A DNA stretch of 64,000 nucleotides from Orychophragmus violaceus. Its lineage: Eukaryota; Streptophyta; Magnoliopsida; Brassicales; Brassicaceae. The notes beneath the pieces were generated by a model that saw only the letters and a list, made by a program, of their open reading frames with translations, had not been told where the DNA came from and did no database searches. The position numbers were made by a program, and so were the translations under genes. Location: assembly GCA_030180135.1 (NCBI GenBank), contig CM058233.1, forward strand, positions 106,247,994 through 106,311,993. Direction: 5' to 3'. Below, piece after piece: positions 23,166-34,325 of this stretch (positions within the stretch are counted from its first letter, which is position 1; each line of letters opens with the position of its first letter).

Positions 23166-24619
23166 CAGTATTGTGTGTTAGTGTGTTACAACCTAAAACT
23201 CACCACATGACTTGAGCCAATTTTCGATTTTATGATTCTCATTGTTCATTCACTATTTTGTAAAAATCCGCATTGCTAGAAGATTTTTAACAATCTGCAG
23301 CGTTTACCACATCGTTTAAATACATGCGTCTTTATTTTAATACTAATCATACAAAAAATAGGTGAAGAAAATCTGGAGGGCAACAACGACTAACGAAAGA
23401 AAGAGAAGAACAAAGACAAACAAAAATCGAACATACGATTTAATCTGCATGACTATTTTTGATGAGACTTTTTATCTATATAAACATTCGCAAATATTCG
23501 GTTTAATTATTCTTCAAACGAAAAAGAAAAAATATATTAAAAAACAATATTTATAAAAAATCCGCTGCGTAGCGCGGGTATTTACCTAGTATACTTAAAA
23601 ATGAAATAACGTTTCATTTTGAATTCTTTTAATGAACAAAGCTTAGTCATGAGAGGGTAGTAGTTGTTATAGGTATATGAATAGATAGAGAAATAATAGA
23701 ACTAGAAACTGATGGGTGTGACTATAAAATTTATCATATAGCTAGAGACTAGTTCCACATAAATATTTCGATCTATTTTCGACCGTTCTCATGGTTAACT
23801 CAAAACAGACAATATTTGACTTCAAATACTAGAGACAATATTTCATAACTTCAAATACTGACTTGAAAGTTGTTTAGAAAAAATACCGTTTTGACTTATC
23901 TTATGCACTAAATTATACAAAAATACTCGCTCGATGGATTCGTCGAGTAATTTATAATTAAAGTTTAGCAGATCTTTTACGATCATAAACTTTTGTTCTC
24001 TAATTATTTGATAGAAATTGATACTCCATTTATTTTCGAAAAACAAAATTTTCCATTAATAAGAAAAATTAGCTAATTAACAAAATAATTAGCTAGCAAG
24101 TAATTTTGTGTTGCGTATCTAGTTTTAGCTATTATGTGTGTGAAAGTTAGCGGATATGTCAACACTTGTCACATTCTGTATTGCTCTGAGTTAATTATAA
24201 TTTATGGCAAAAAGAATAGATTCTGTTTTGACATTCTGACACCGTTGAGCTGTCCTTCTCGGTCGAGTAGCCGCGTCCGTCTACCAAAGTAAGTTCCAAA
24301 CAGTTCTATTCGGCCCTTCCATCTGGATTTTCTTATTTTCATCTCTTTCAATTTGATTTAGGGTTCGAAAAATAATGGGAAATTTGGCTAATTGGGTCAG
24401 AAAAAATAAACTTTGTCCCTCTACACTTTTTTCTACTTAGGAATGTCCCTTTAGTATTATATTTTTTGTAAATCCATTTATAACCCTAGAATTACTTATT
24501 AAAAATAATTTTAAAAAATAATAAATTCCTTAAAACAGTTAAATAATAAACAAAAACCTATGAACAAATATCTTCTTCCTCGTGTTCTCAGATTCCTCCT
24601 TAGCTCCTTAGCCACAGTC

Positions 24620-26215
24620 GACGGAGATGGAGGGAAAACCTGAAATTGGGCGAACCGACCGATGCCAGGACTCGGAGCCAAAAATTGATTTCGAGAGCGA
24701 CTGGAAGTCCAATCGTACAGTTCATATCGTCCCGGTGGATTCTCAAATCAAATTGGTCATTAATTTTTTTTGCTCTTTTGTTTAATTTCTTACCCAATTT
24801 TGTGTCTGGTAAGGCTTTAGATTAAGATTTAAGCTTTTTCTTATTTTTTATCAGCCCTAGCAAAAGTCGTTGATTCAGTCAAATTTTATTAGTTTCTGAT
24901 GAAGAGATGCGTTTATAAAGTCTAGTAGCTCTAGGAAAGTAGTTGGGGACATTGCATCTTCTCATGAAGTGAGCTTGCATTTACTGTCTACAATGGTGGT
25001 GCTAGTTGTGGTTCTATTGATAGATTTTTAGGGTTTAACAACTAGCTATGGATTTGTCTGACCCATTCATAGTTTAGATATCAAAGTTATATTTTAAAGT
25101 TGTTTCCTATGGTTTTTACAAACGTCTAGGTATGACTATTAACTCTGGTAGTTCTTCCAGCAAGAGCAAATATTGATGTGTGTTTGGGACTTGTTGTATG
25201 TACAACTCTTCTGTCAATCTGTGTTCTCCCAAGTCAAGTGTGGACGGTAAGTTCTTTATCTCCATCACAAGGTTGTTTCTTCTATATGATAACAGTTTAT
25301 TAAGTCTAAAGAATTGAGATTTTTTCCTAATTTTCCAATTCACTTTTAGCTTTTGAGTTTTGATGACTGGAATGTCGAAATGAATAATATATGTGGTAGA
25401 TGTAACATGTAAAATTTTCATGTGTAATGCAGTTCTTGAGCTAATATATGCAATACATTGCCCACTCTTGTAATTACATTATGCTCTTCTCTCTGCTTGC
25501 CCTGGTTTTTGTCTTGTGATATATCTTCTCCACTGACTTTCTTAATACAGCTCTGCGTTGGTTCTTGTTCCCATTGCTCACTAAGTTTGTCCTCTCTTTC
25601 TTTATCTGAAACTGAAACCATAACTCATCTTACAAGTGACTTCTTTGGTAGGTTTTCGCTTCTTTCATACGACGGATCTTCAAGAATATATTCCACCATG
25701 CCGAGCAAATATGGCAAGTGAAAATAGTTTTCTGTTACCTTTTCTCATTGATCCTATTCTCAAAGTTTTAAAAAAAACTCAAATAGGAACTCTATGTTAT
25801 CGATCTTTCACAAGGCATTGGACGCCTTATAAATGATATTGCTGCTGTCCTTGGTCCTGAGCTTTCTCCTGGCAGCATTCTCTTTTCACGTTGCAAGGTA
25901 CTATTCTGGATCCTTCCAACCTTCTATTTCAATAAATGATGTATCCTATGTTTGGCTTTGTTGGATAAGTCTGTTATTGTAGATATTAGTTGTTGGCAAG
26001 AAATTACAACACCACCTGAGCAGGTGAATGCTTCTCTTTATCACACTTATTTTAATCCATTGTTACTTCTGTATAGTTATCTCAGTTTTTATCAAACAAC
26101 TGTTTTTACATCTAAATATTTCTGCTTTGCTCATTTAATAAACAAGTTCATTCTAATTTTTGCAGGTCTCTGCTCCACTTCGGAATGTGCTGCTCTCTTT
26201 AGAAAGTGACATACT
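24620..26215 (+). pseudogene. Captured gene pieces of unknown origin inside the MULE
   Basis: Exon-like stretches are seen at about 24627-24755 (MEGKPEIGRTDRCQDSEPKI), 25145-25245 (LPARANIDVCLGLVVCTTLL, ending at a GTAAG donor), 25620-25720 (ITHLTSDFFGRFSLLSYDGS, STMPSKYGK) and around 25850-25900 (AAVLGPELSPGSILFSRCK). The coding character and splice-like borders suggest one captured multi-exon gene. I could not place the family, and frames are broken. Confidence 0.5.
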
Positions 26216-26224
26216 TAGAATTAT

Positions 26225-26720
26225 AGTTGTTCTTTGTGGAAGAGAATTAAATTCGCTAAGTATGAGAACTAAGTTTTAGTATGTAATCGAAGCTTAGAAA
26301 AACAAAGAAGAGGAAAAGAATGATCAAAGAGCAAAACGTTTTCTTTACTGTGAAGAACCTCTCGTGGAGCTCTCTCTCTCTCTCTCTTCTTTCTTTAACA
26401 CATAAAAATATATATATTTATACACAGAGAAACTTAAACTAGAACAAAAAAAATTGGCTCCTTTTTGACCAACTTAAACTTGCTTCTCCTTTGATTACCT
26501 TTATCTTTATATTTAATGATGTTTAATGATGCTGCTTGGCCCGAGTGGGTTCCTCACGATCAGATCTTAATTAGTTGACTTAATCAACTAAGTAGCATGC
26601 TTAGTCTTGGGCTTTTTAGTTGTAAATCGTCTCTTGCAAAATAAGGTCTTTCCGGGTTATTTCTCATACACACACTTAATGTGCTAATCGATTGATAGCT
26701 GTTCTTTGTGGAAGTTCCAA
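26225..26720. mobile_element. Probable insertion flanked by about 20-bp direct repeats inside the MULE
   Basis: GTTGTTCTTTGTGGAAG at 26227-26243 recurs almost exactly as GCTGTTCTTTGTGGAAG at about 26699-26715. The DNA between is CT-microsatellite-bearing and unlike its flanks, with a weak inverted pair TATGAGAA/TTCTCATA near the ends. This suggests a nested transposon or a solo LTR-like insertion, but the repeats are longer than a usual target duplication. Confidence 0.4.
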
Positions 26721-27064
26721 CTTGTTTCATCTTCTTTTATGACATTTCTCCTTGTCTTTAATTGCTTGTAAGACAAGTCTATTTAAGAGTCATGTTATGC
26801 TTTGAAATGAATAAGAACAAATCAGTTCAGTTATTACCTTCTTCTCTAATACGTCTGTGAGTGTATCCATCTCTGTATCACTCTGTTTTGCCCATTGAAT
26901 ATTTATCCTCAGTTGAGACCATTGTCAAAGTTGAAGAAGGATGGAGGTATGAGTTCTTATGGCTTTATGAACGCTTCAACTTCGATATGATTTGCCAATA
27001 TATAATTAGATTTCTATACCTTAAATGATGGTCGGAAACACAACCATAGATTATTTGGGCATCT

Positions 27065-27180
27065 TCTGCGCGCTATCGAAGAAGGAATGGTTCCTCGTGG
27101 TGGTGCGACTTTGGTGCATCTCTCCACTGTTATTCATGACATTAAGGAGAATCTGGGGTATGAAGCAAGCAAATGTATGA
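27065..27180 (+). pseudogene. Captured chaperonin-60 alpha fragment in the MULE
   Basis: The plus strand reads LLRAIEEGMVPRGGATLVHL followed by STVIHDIKENLGYEASK. This matches the conserved chaperonin-60 stretch (family consensus IEEG-VPGGGAALVHLSTVIP), with the invariant GGG changed to RGG. Only about 35 codons remain. The source was probably a plastid chaperonin-60 alpha gene in the nuclear genome. Confidence 0.75.
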
Positions 27181-27479
27181 AGAATCCGAGAGATCTGCAA
27201 GAACAGTTTGTATAGCATTTATCAACACATAGAGAACTAATCAAACTCATGTTTGCCACCCATTAATAGCACACAAAATCAATACACCACTCATAGCATA
27301 GATATGAAGCATGATGATTGATGAGAAGAAAGCAAAAGATTTAACAAAAAGATTTGAAGAAAAAAAAACAAAAAATCATAAATTTCGAAATATTCATGCA
27401 AGTTTCGTGGTATAGAATATAAATTTTGATCAGCATATACAAATATATCCCTAGATTTTCTCAGATTTTTGTAACAACT

Positions 27480-27760
27480 TCGGTAGAATATACATTCCAC
27501 CACTGGTAGTTCACAGTGAAAATAGTAGATTGTATATTTTGTGGATAGTAGAATATAGAAGAAGTGATAGAAAACATATACTACCAAATGTGACAATTAG
27601 CAGAACAAAAAATAAATCGTAGAATACATATTCTACGGTTGGTAGATCATAGTGAAAATGGAAGATTACATATTCTACTATTGGTAGATCATAGTAGAAC
27701 TGGTAGAATACGGTAGACTGTGTATTCTGCAATTTGCAGAACAAAAAGAAAAAATAATTT
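27480..27760. repeat. Degenerate tandem repeat near the MULE right end
   Basis: Units containing ACATATTCTAC, TTGGTAGATCATAGTG and similar recur about five times at 45-60-bp spacing. This is a subterminal repeat block of the Mutator-like element. Confidence 0.6.
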
Positions 27761-27981
27761 AAAAAATTGATACTCAATAATAAAGAACATTAAAAATTTC
27801 ATTGATGTTTATTTAATTTATCTTATTTTTAACATTTTTTGGGTTTTTTAACTACTGAAATTTGATGTTTATCAATTATATATAAGGGTAATAATGTCAA
27901 AATTAAGTAAAAATGAAAAAGGTGTAGAAGGACAAAGTCTATATTTTTTTGACCCAATTAGCCAAATTTTCCAAAAATAAT

Positions 27982-28690
27982 TGTGATCTAATTGTGATAA
28001 CAATAGACTAATTTAATTTAAGTATGAACCAAACTAATCCATTTTTAAAATGAATTATAGTTCATTGCAGATCGCATTTATTTGTTCTTAAAATTGGTCT
28101 ACATTTAGTCTGCGAACTACTTTTATTTTTTATCCACACTATTTTAAACCAATTATTATAAGTGATAAATAAAAATTGTATCGATTACTTGCAGACTAAT
28201 AATCCATCTCTCCTCCCATGTATCTCCTGCCTCGCTTGTTGCCTCGATACAAACTTCTTCTTTGCAGAAGTATGTACTTTACGCCAAATGTGGGTCTTCC
28301 TCCAACTAGTCCTCATGACTATAAATTTAACTAATGATGTCGCCATGACTCAGACTGATTGACTTCATCCTCCTACTACTCGTTTAGACTTTGTCCTTGT
28401 TCATTCAGATCTAAAAATGTTACTATTCATGAAAACTCTACTGAAAATTCACCATCATCAAACCAAAAAAATTCACCCCCCTCTTAATTCTAATCTTGCC
28501 ATTAGCCAAACCGGTCCTCTTTTTCCTCCCCTGCCAAGGTAACCAACCCTCTATCCCCTGATCTTTCGTCCCCTCCCATTGTCGCTGCCAACATTAGTAA
28601 CCCTTCTCTAACCAATGAGACTGTTCTACCATCTAACCGGGGTTATTTTGGTCAAAGCCTGACTAACTTTTATATAGATTATATACTGAT
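27982..28690. other. Spacer between the two duplication copies
   Basis: About 0.7 kb outside both duplicated blocks. 28190-28670 is more GC-rich than its surroundings and has coding-like, Pro/Ser-rich reading frames on the plus strand without any recognised family. It may be a decayed transposon gag or ORF1 segment, but I cannot prove that. Confidence 0.35.
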
Positions 28691-29119
28691 GACTACTCCA
28701 GATTTCTAATAAAATCTAAGACATAATCTATTTTCGTTTGACCAATACAACATAGTTTCTGGTGGGAATCAAACTAAAGATCAATGGTTTTACGCATTAT
28801 CACAAACTAGTTCCTACTATTACTTGATTTCAAAAATTAATTTCGTATTGAAAAGAACGATATATTGTATTGAAATAAAATTGTAATTTAGAATTTGTGG
28901 GTTAGTAAGTTGTTCGGGTCTAATATGCTTGACGGATTTACTTCGTCTTTTCACTTTCAAACATTAATTACAATAAGATCAAATCAAGTAACATTTGTAT
29001 TATAGTAGTAGTTAATTAAAAAGTCCTTTGTAGGGTTACTACTTTAGACTTCCTCTTTCAAAATCCGTATTTATAAAATTTGTTAGTTCAGTCGGAATAA
29101 AAAAAAAGAAAAAATGTAA

Positions 29120-29350
29120 GAGCACCCACATTGGTGGACTCCTGCACTAAATCCTAAAAAAAAAGACTATTAAAAATTGTTTTTTATTGTGAACAGTTAA
29201 GAGGCGGAATATTAAAGTGCTTAGTTAAGAACCCGGCTCGTCACTGTGACAGTGAACAGTGACGAGCCGGGATTGGTCAATTTTTTTTTTTAAGTTTCAA
29301 TTTTTTTTTAAAAAAAAATTCTTAAGGATTTTTGTGAGAGTTACATGCTC
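29120..29350. mobile_element. MITE, Harbinger-like, in copy B
   Basis: About 230 bp with ends GAGCACCCACATTGG and (reverse complement) GAGCATG, flanked by TAA/TTA. It carries an internal palindrome around AACCCGGCTCGTCACTG and CAGTGACGAGCCGGG. Copy A at about 15910 lacks it, which gives the empty site. The same internal motif occurs in the element at 32494. Confidence 0.75.
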
Positions 29351-29965
29351 TTATGCATAGTTCCTTATCTAGAAGAAGAGAAGTTTGTACGTCACCAAAC
29401 ACCACAAAAACTCAAGTTGAGAATATGTTCATCTTCTTATATTTAAATAATAATGTTTTCCCTTTCAATTTTATACTATATTTGTGTCCCTAATCCCCAA
29501 TTAACTAACTTAATATAAAGTTGGAATATTAGCAGCAATTCTATAGTAGTTCTATATTTTTGTGGATGTAATCTGACAGGAGCTTTCTTTGGTGATTGGT
29601 CACCTTTCGCCAACAATTTTTATTATAGTTGAAATTATTATACTTAAATCATTAAAAATTGAATGAAAGTCACTAATAAGAAAGAAGCCATTCAAGTACA
29701 AAAGTGGAATCTGATTATCCATCTAAATTACAATTAAATATTGCAGATTTGTTTTAAGAAAAAGTTGGCATGATATATTTTATATAAATAAGAAATTTGT
29801 GGAGTATTTCGAATCCAAGTGGCTTTGCCTCATACGAAACTTGCCTTTTAGTAAAGCACACGAAATGGATATTGCTTAAATATAAACAGAGTTCCAGGTT
29901 TCACAAATTTATGTCTTGTTTTTGATAATCTTGTTTCTAGGAATCCTTTTAGCAATCATTATATA

Positions 29966-30734
29966 CAGGGGCTGAGGCATGTGTTGTGTTAGGGGGTCAG
30001 CTGACCCCAATCATTTTTAATAATTAATTATGTGTTCTAACAATTACTAATATTGACACCAGTCAAAAATTTATATTGATCCCTATGAATTCAAAATTCA
30101 GTTTACTCTAACTGAAAAATTATTTGATCATGTCAGTTTTAGTATAAATCATACCAGTAATTTAGGTAATATAAAATGGATTTACAATTCAAATAAAATA
30201 ACCATGTATTTGTGTCAATATTTTATATAGAATACTATTTTCTGTTAAAAATTTCATATACAAATGACAAATCATACTAATTTTTAAAAAGAATTTACCG
30301 GTATTTATACTTAATTTTTCTTTAAAAAAATTGTAGTTATTTTTCTCCATAAGTATGTAGATCATTGTTATATAAAGTATTATACATTTTAAACATTTTC
30401 CACATATACTGAAATAACTATCAACTAGTTTTATCTTCAATATACTAAGTAGAAAATGATTAATGCCATAACTTATATAGAAGCCATTATACAATATTTA
30501 GGTAAAAGTAATTAAATTAAAATTGTAATATTTAACAACAAGTCATTTAAAAATGTATTCACTCATTTTTTTAATTAAAGTGTATATAACAATTTTTTTA
30601 ACTTTCGAAGTACATATACCAATTTAAATACTCAAAATTCATTTATAATAAACTAAGTTTATATAATATAATTTTGTATTTAATATATAATATAGTATTG
30701 ACCCCGTTGAAAAGAATTTTTAGCTCCACCACTG
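29966..30734. mobile_element. Non-autonomous hAT element with 8-bp target duplication
   Basis: Insertion of 769 bp flanked by a perfect 8-bp duplication ATTATATA (29958-29965 and 30735-30742). The ends are CAGGGGCTGAGGC and, inverted, CAGTGGTGGAGC, the common plant hAT type. It is AT-rich inside and has no transposase. Copy A at about 16540 shows the uninterrupted target. Confidence 0.9.
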
Positions 30735-32106
30735 ATTATATATACTTTTAGTTTTTTTTTGTTGAAAATTTATATACTTTTAGTTAGTGAGCTCGTATGT
30801 TCGATATGAACCCAAAAAAATCAAAACTTTATATGGTTTGTAACACCTTAATTAACAAGAACTAACATCATTTTTCGATTAATTTCCTAGGTTCGTGTTC
30901 ATCTTTGTTTCGCGGTCAGTTCATATTTTTAACGTTCATTTTATGCATGTATGAGCAGGCCAGTGTACGAGGGTAGTGAAGATAAGTACTAAACGATGAG
31001 CGGTGATTGTCCGTGCAGAACAAAATGTACTACCATCCACCGCTAAAGGGTGCAAGTGGAAGCTGACAAAATGTGGGGCACAAATGAAATAATACAATTA
31101 TTATTTTCTCATGTTATAATAATGACTAATGGAATGCCAATTAATAATATGACCCTCTTATCCCTTGGTGCTTATTATTATTTTTTGGTAAAGTTCTATT
31201 AAATTCAATAAGAAACTTTGGATTTGTGTTAGAAAATAGGTAAATATCCAAAATTATGGTAAACTTTGGAATTGTTGTGCATATATCATTTTAAATAAAA
31301 ATAAACAACTCAAAACAACGCAATAATATTCAAGAAGATCTTTTATATGTTAGTATCATCTTTCTTTCTTTCTTTCTTTTTTTCTCATTTTTTAGTGTAG
31401 AAGGTTAAAAACTGAAAAGCATAGCATTAAAGAGGGAAACTTATATATTTTAAGAAGTGGTGGAAAATATGAAAGGGAAAACTTTTTTATATATATAATT
31501 TGGATAATCCGATTCAAGTGATATGATGAACTTCAAACCAAGTTGTGAAGATTTTCTTTTTAGTTGGTTTTCATATCAACGGATCATGAAATCCGACTAA
31601 TCATGGGGTTAGGGAAAACTATGTGAATTCTCTTATTTTCTCATGTTGGGAACTCATGAAAGTGTTACTAATATATTTTCAAGTCTTGTTTACTACTCCA
31701 TCATACACATACCCATGTTTGAGAAAAATAGTAAATAGCAAACAATTAGTTAAAGGTAAACTAAGGGAGAAAGAAAGCCACATTTTTCATTTTCACCGTG
31801 AATACTGTCCGTGCATAACAAAATGTACAACCAATCTACCGCTAAAGGGTGCAAGTGGAAGCTGACAAAATGTGGGGCACAAATGAAATAATACAATTAT
31901 TATTTTCTCATGTTATAATAATGACTAATGGAATGCCAATGAATAACATGGCCCTCTGATCCCTTGGTGCTTCTGTTGTTAACTTTTATTGGGTAAAGTT
32001 CTTTAAATTCAGTAAGAAACAGTGGGTTGTGTTAGAAAATAGGTAAATATTCAAAATTATGGTGAACTTTGAATTTGTTTTTTCCATACCATTTTATAAA
32101 AAAAAA

Positions 32107-32439
32107 GGAATATCATAGAATAGCACAAAAACATACATTGGCATAAATATAACACCAACGAGAATAATTCACATTTTTAGCATTATTTTGATTACAAAGA
32201 TTTTTATAGCATTATATAATTTAGGGTTTAGGGTTTATCTTTTACGGTTTAGGGTTTATTTTTTAGAATTTAGGATTTAGTATTTATGTTAGAGTTTATG
32301 GTTTAGTATTTAGGGTTTGGAGTTTAGGATTAGAGTTAATTTAGTTTTTATCATTTAATAAATGCTATTTTAGTGATTTTCCTCTTTATTGTTATATTTG
32401 TGATAGTGTATGTTTTTATGCTATTTTTGCGATTTGTCC
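32107..32439. mobile_element. MITE with long inverted ends and GGGTTTAGGG interior
   Basis: About 333 bp. The left end reads AATAGCACAAAAACATACAT; the right end, inverted, reads AATAGCATAAAAACATACAC, with similarity over about 60 bp. The centre has degenerate GGGTTTAGGGTTTA repeats. Unit 1 of the tandem duplication lacks it (about 31300). The long ends suggest a Mutator-type MITE, but the target duplication is in an A-run and cannot be read. Confidence 0.75.
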
Positions 32440-32493
32440 AAAAACAAAACTCAAAACAACACAATAATATACAAGAAGATCTTTTATATGTTA

Positions 32494-32726
32494 GAGCAAG
32501 TCCAATGGTGAAACTCACCAAAATCTCTTAATTTTTTTTTTTTTTGAAACTTTAAAAAAAAAAAATTTGACCTATCTCAGCTCGCCACGTCACGTGAACA
32601 GTGACGAGTCGGGTCCTTAGCTAAGAATTTTAAGGATCGGATCTTCACTGTAGACGTGGGGCCCACGTCATATTTTATTGTTTTTTGTTTAAGAAACCGT
32701 GTCTAAGAACTCCGTTGGAGTTGGTC
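32494..32726. mobile_element. PIF/Harbinger MITE with TTA target duplication
   Basis: 233 bp flanked by TTA (32491-32493 and 32727-32729). The terminal repeats are GAGCAAGTCCAATGG and, inverted, GACCAACTCCAACGG. The empty site ATATGTTAGTATCATC is preserved in unit 1 at about 31348. Confidence 0.92.
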
Positions 32727-33955
32727 TTAGTATCATCTTTCTTTCTTTTCTTTCTTTTTCTCCCTTTTAGTGCAGAAGTTAGTTAAAAACTGAAAAGGAT
32801 AACATTAAAGAGGGAAACTTATATTTTTAAGAAGTGGTGAAAAACATGAAGATAAAACTTTTTTATATATAATTCGGATAATCTGGTTCAACGGATATGA
32901 TGAACTTCGAACCAAATCGTGAATATTTTTTTTTAGTTGTTTTCATATCAATGGATCATGAAATCCGACAATCATGGGGTTAGAGGAAACTATGTGAATA
33001 CCCTTATTTTCACATGTCGTGAACTCGTGAGAGTGTTATTAATGCATTTTCAAGTCTTGTTTACTACTCCATACCCATGTTGGAGAAAAATAACAAATAG
33101 CAAAAAATTAGTTAAAGGTAAACAAAGGGAGAAAGAAAGCCACAGTTTTCATTTTCACCGTGAATAATGGATTACTCTACAGGAAAATAGAGTAACTAAA
33201 TCAACTAGCAATCATATAATAAGTTGAATTAACATAACAATATATACTACATCTGCAATATACATTTTAGAGTACAACAAAATATAAATACGTGTAACTA
33301 TAGTGAATCGGACATCAAATGACATAACAATCTTTACAAATACTCACAAGAATGATGTTACACCACATAAACAACATAAGGATCTTAAGTAATCTTTTGA
33401 TCTTATCCATTATATCTCTCATAATGCACAAAAGAATGGAATCACCACGTAGCCTTGCTAGAGAGACTAATATATTTGTCAAATCAAATCACCAAAGGCA
33501 GTTGAAATTTTTGGAAATGAGGTAAGAAAAATAAATTGAGATTGTTGGCACTTTAACCCACAAATCTTTTTTTATTTCTCTCAAATCATCTTTAGTTATC
33601 TCTTATTATTGTGCAAACATAGTCATACTCCACTATCAACAAATCTAATATGCTCTTTCACTATGTCCTGATCAACTACATTATAATATATAGATTTATT
33701 AAAATGTCAATGTGAGCAGATATAGGCTATATCTGTACGGAGTATGTATATGACTATATGTATCTCTACTCTGAAATCACTGTATTTTTGTATTTTATAT
33801 TAAAAGGAAAGTGGTTAAGTGTCCAGTTATGTTGATACATGAATTGAAACGATGAATCATGACACTGTCCCTTTTTATTGGTCACTATTGAATATTAATT
33901 ATTATCCCTCAATTAGAGATTTAGAGTAGATATGGCGCCACATATATCTAGCTTA

Positions 33956-34142
33956 GACCATCTCCAATGGGATTGCATTTTTCATTTCAAAATAGAATTT
34001 TGGAGTAAATCTTCTCCAATGGAGTAATCTCATTTTTTGTTTGTTCATAACTGCATTTTTTTACTTCAAAATGGAGTATGGTTGGAGTAAAACTCAACTC
34101 CATTTTGAAGTGAAAAAATGGAGTAGCTCATTGGAGATGCCC
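33956..34142. mobile_element. PIF/Harbinger MITE in copy B
   Basis: 187 bp flanked by TTA (33953-33955 and 34143-34145). The ends are GACCATCTCCAATGGG and, inverted, GGGCATCTCCAATGAG. The interior is a near-palindrome of ACTCCATTTTGAAGTGAAAA type. The corresponding site of copy A (about 17790) is empty. Confidence 0.9.
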
Positions 34143-34325
34143 TTAGAATTATATATATATATTGGAGTAAATCTTCTCCAATGGAGTAATCTCATTTTTT
34201 TTTGTTCATAACTGCATTTTTTTTACTCCAAAATGGAGTATGGTTGGAGTAAAACTCAACTCCATTTTGAAGTGAAAAAATGGAGTAGCTCATTGGAGAT
34301 GCCCTTAGAATTATATATATATATA
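34000..34325. repeat. 162-bp tandem duplication of MITE plus flank
   Basis: Two copies, starting at 34000 and 34162. Each runs from TTGGAGTAAATCTTCTCC to CCCTTAGAATTATATATA, so part of the MITE, its TTA target site and an AT-dinucleotide run were duplicated together. A (TA)n run sits at 34310-34333. Confidence 0.85.

Larger units (their letters stand above)
20247..23589 (+). mobile_element. Gene-capturing Helitron (non-autonomous)
   Basis: Insertion of 3,343 bp between A and T, beginning TC and ending CTAG, the Helitron hallmarks. Near the 3' end, 23562-23577, lies the hairpin CCGCTGCGTAGCGCGG, a 6-bp stem with one bulge. Copy B of the duplication gives the empty site: GGGTTAA at 35918 runs straight into TATGCTTTAAAAA, matching the two flanks here. 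No Rep/helicase is present. The inside holds exon-and-intron pieces of at least four host genes, all on the plus strand, listed separately. Confidence 0.88.
15480..24360. repeat. Segmental duplication, copy A (contains GDU1 copy A)
   Basis: From about 15480 this block aligns colinearly with 28690-36680, apart from insertions. Shared landmarks include TTTCTATTATAGTTGAAATT-type flanks, the GDU1 gene with its promoter, and the final segment ending GAGTAGCCGCGTCCGTCTAC. Copy A carries a hAT element (19301-20183) and a Helitron (20247-23589) that copy B lacks. Identity is high, about 90-95% by eye outside insertions, which indicates a fairly recent tandem event. Confidence 0.9.
24377..27972. mobile_element. 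Pack-MULE: Mutator-like element with captured gene pieces
   Basis: An element of 3,596 bp with long terminal inverted repeats. The left end starts GGGAAATTTGGCTAATTGGG; the right end is the reverse complement of GGAAAATTTGGCTAATTGGG, and similarity extends about 70 bp inward. It is flanked by a perfect 9-bp target duplication, AAAAATAAT (24368-24376 and 27973-27981), typical of Mutator elements. No transposase reading frame is visible. The interior has exon-like stretches with splice sites, one recognisable as chaperonin-60 alpha. Confidence 0.9.
31011..33170. repeat. Tandem duplication of about 0.8 kb within copy B
   Basis: Unit 1 (31011-31808) and unit 2 (31809-33170) both start CCGTGC-AACAAAATGTAC and run colinear to CACATTTTTCATTTTCACCG-type sequence. 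Unit 2 is longer only because two elements landed in it (32107-32439 and 32494-32726). Copy A has a single, shorter version at 16770-17070. Confidence 0.88.

Noticed and set aside
23362..23556. 64-codon Lys-rich frame near the Helitron 3' end
   Set aside because: A-rich terminal sequence of the element; no homology and no start context.
32222..32335. GGGTTTAGGG repeats as telomere DNA
   Set aside because: Degenerate and enclosed by long inverted repeats of a MITE; common in Brassicaceae elements.
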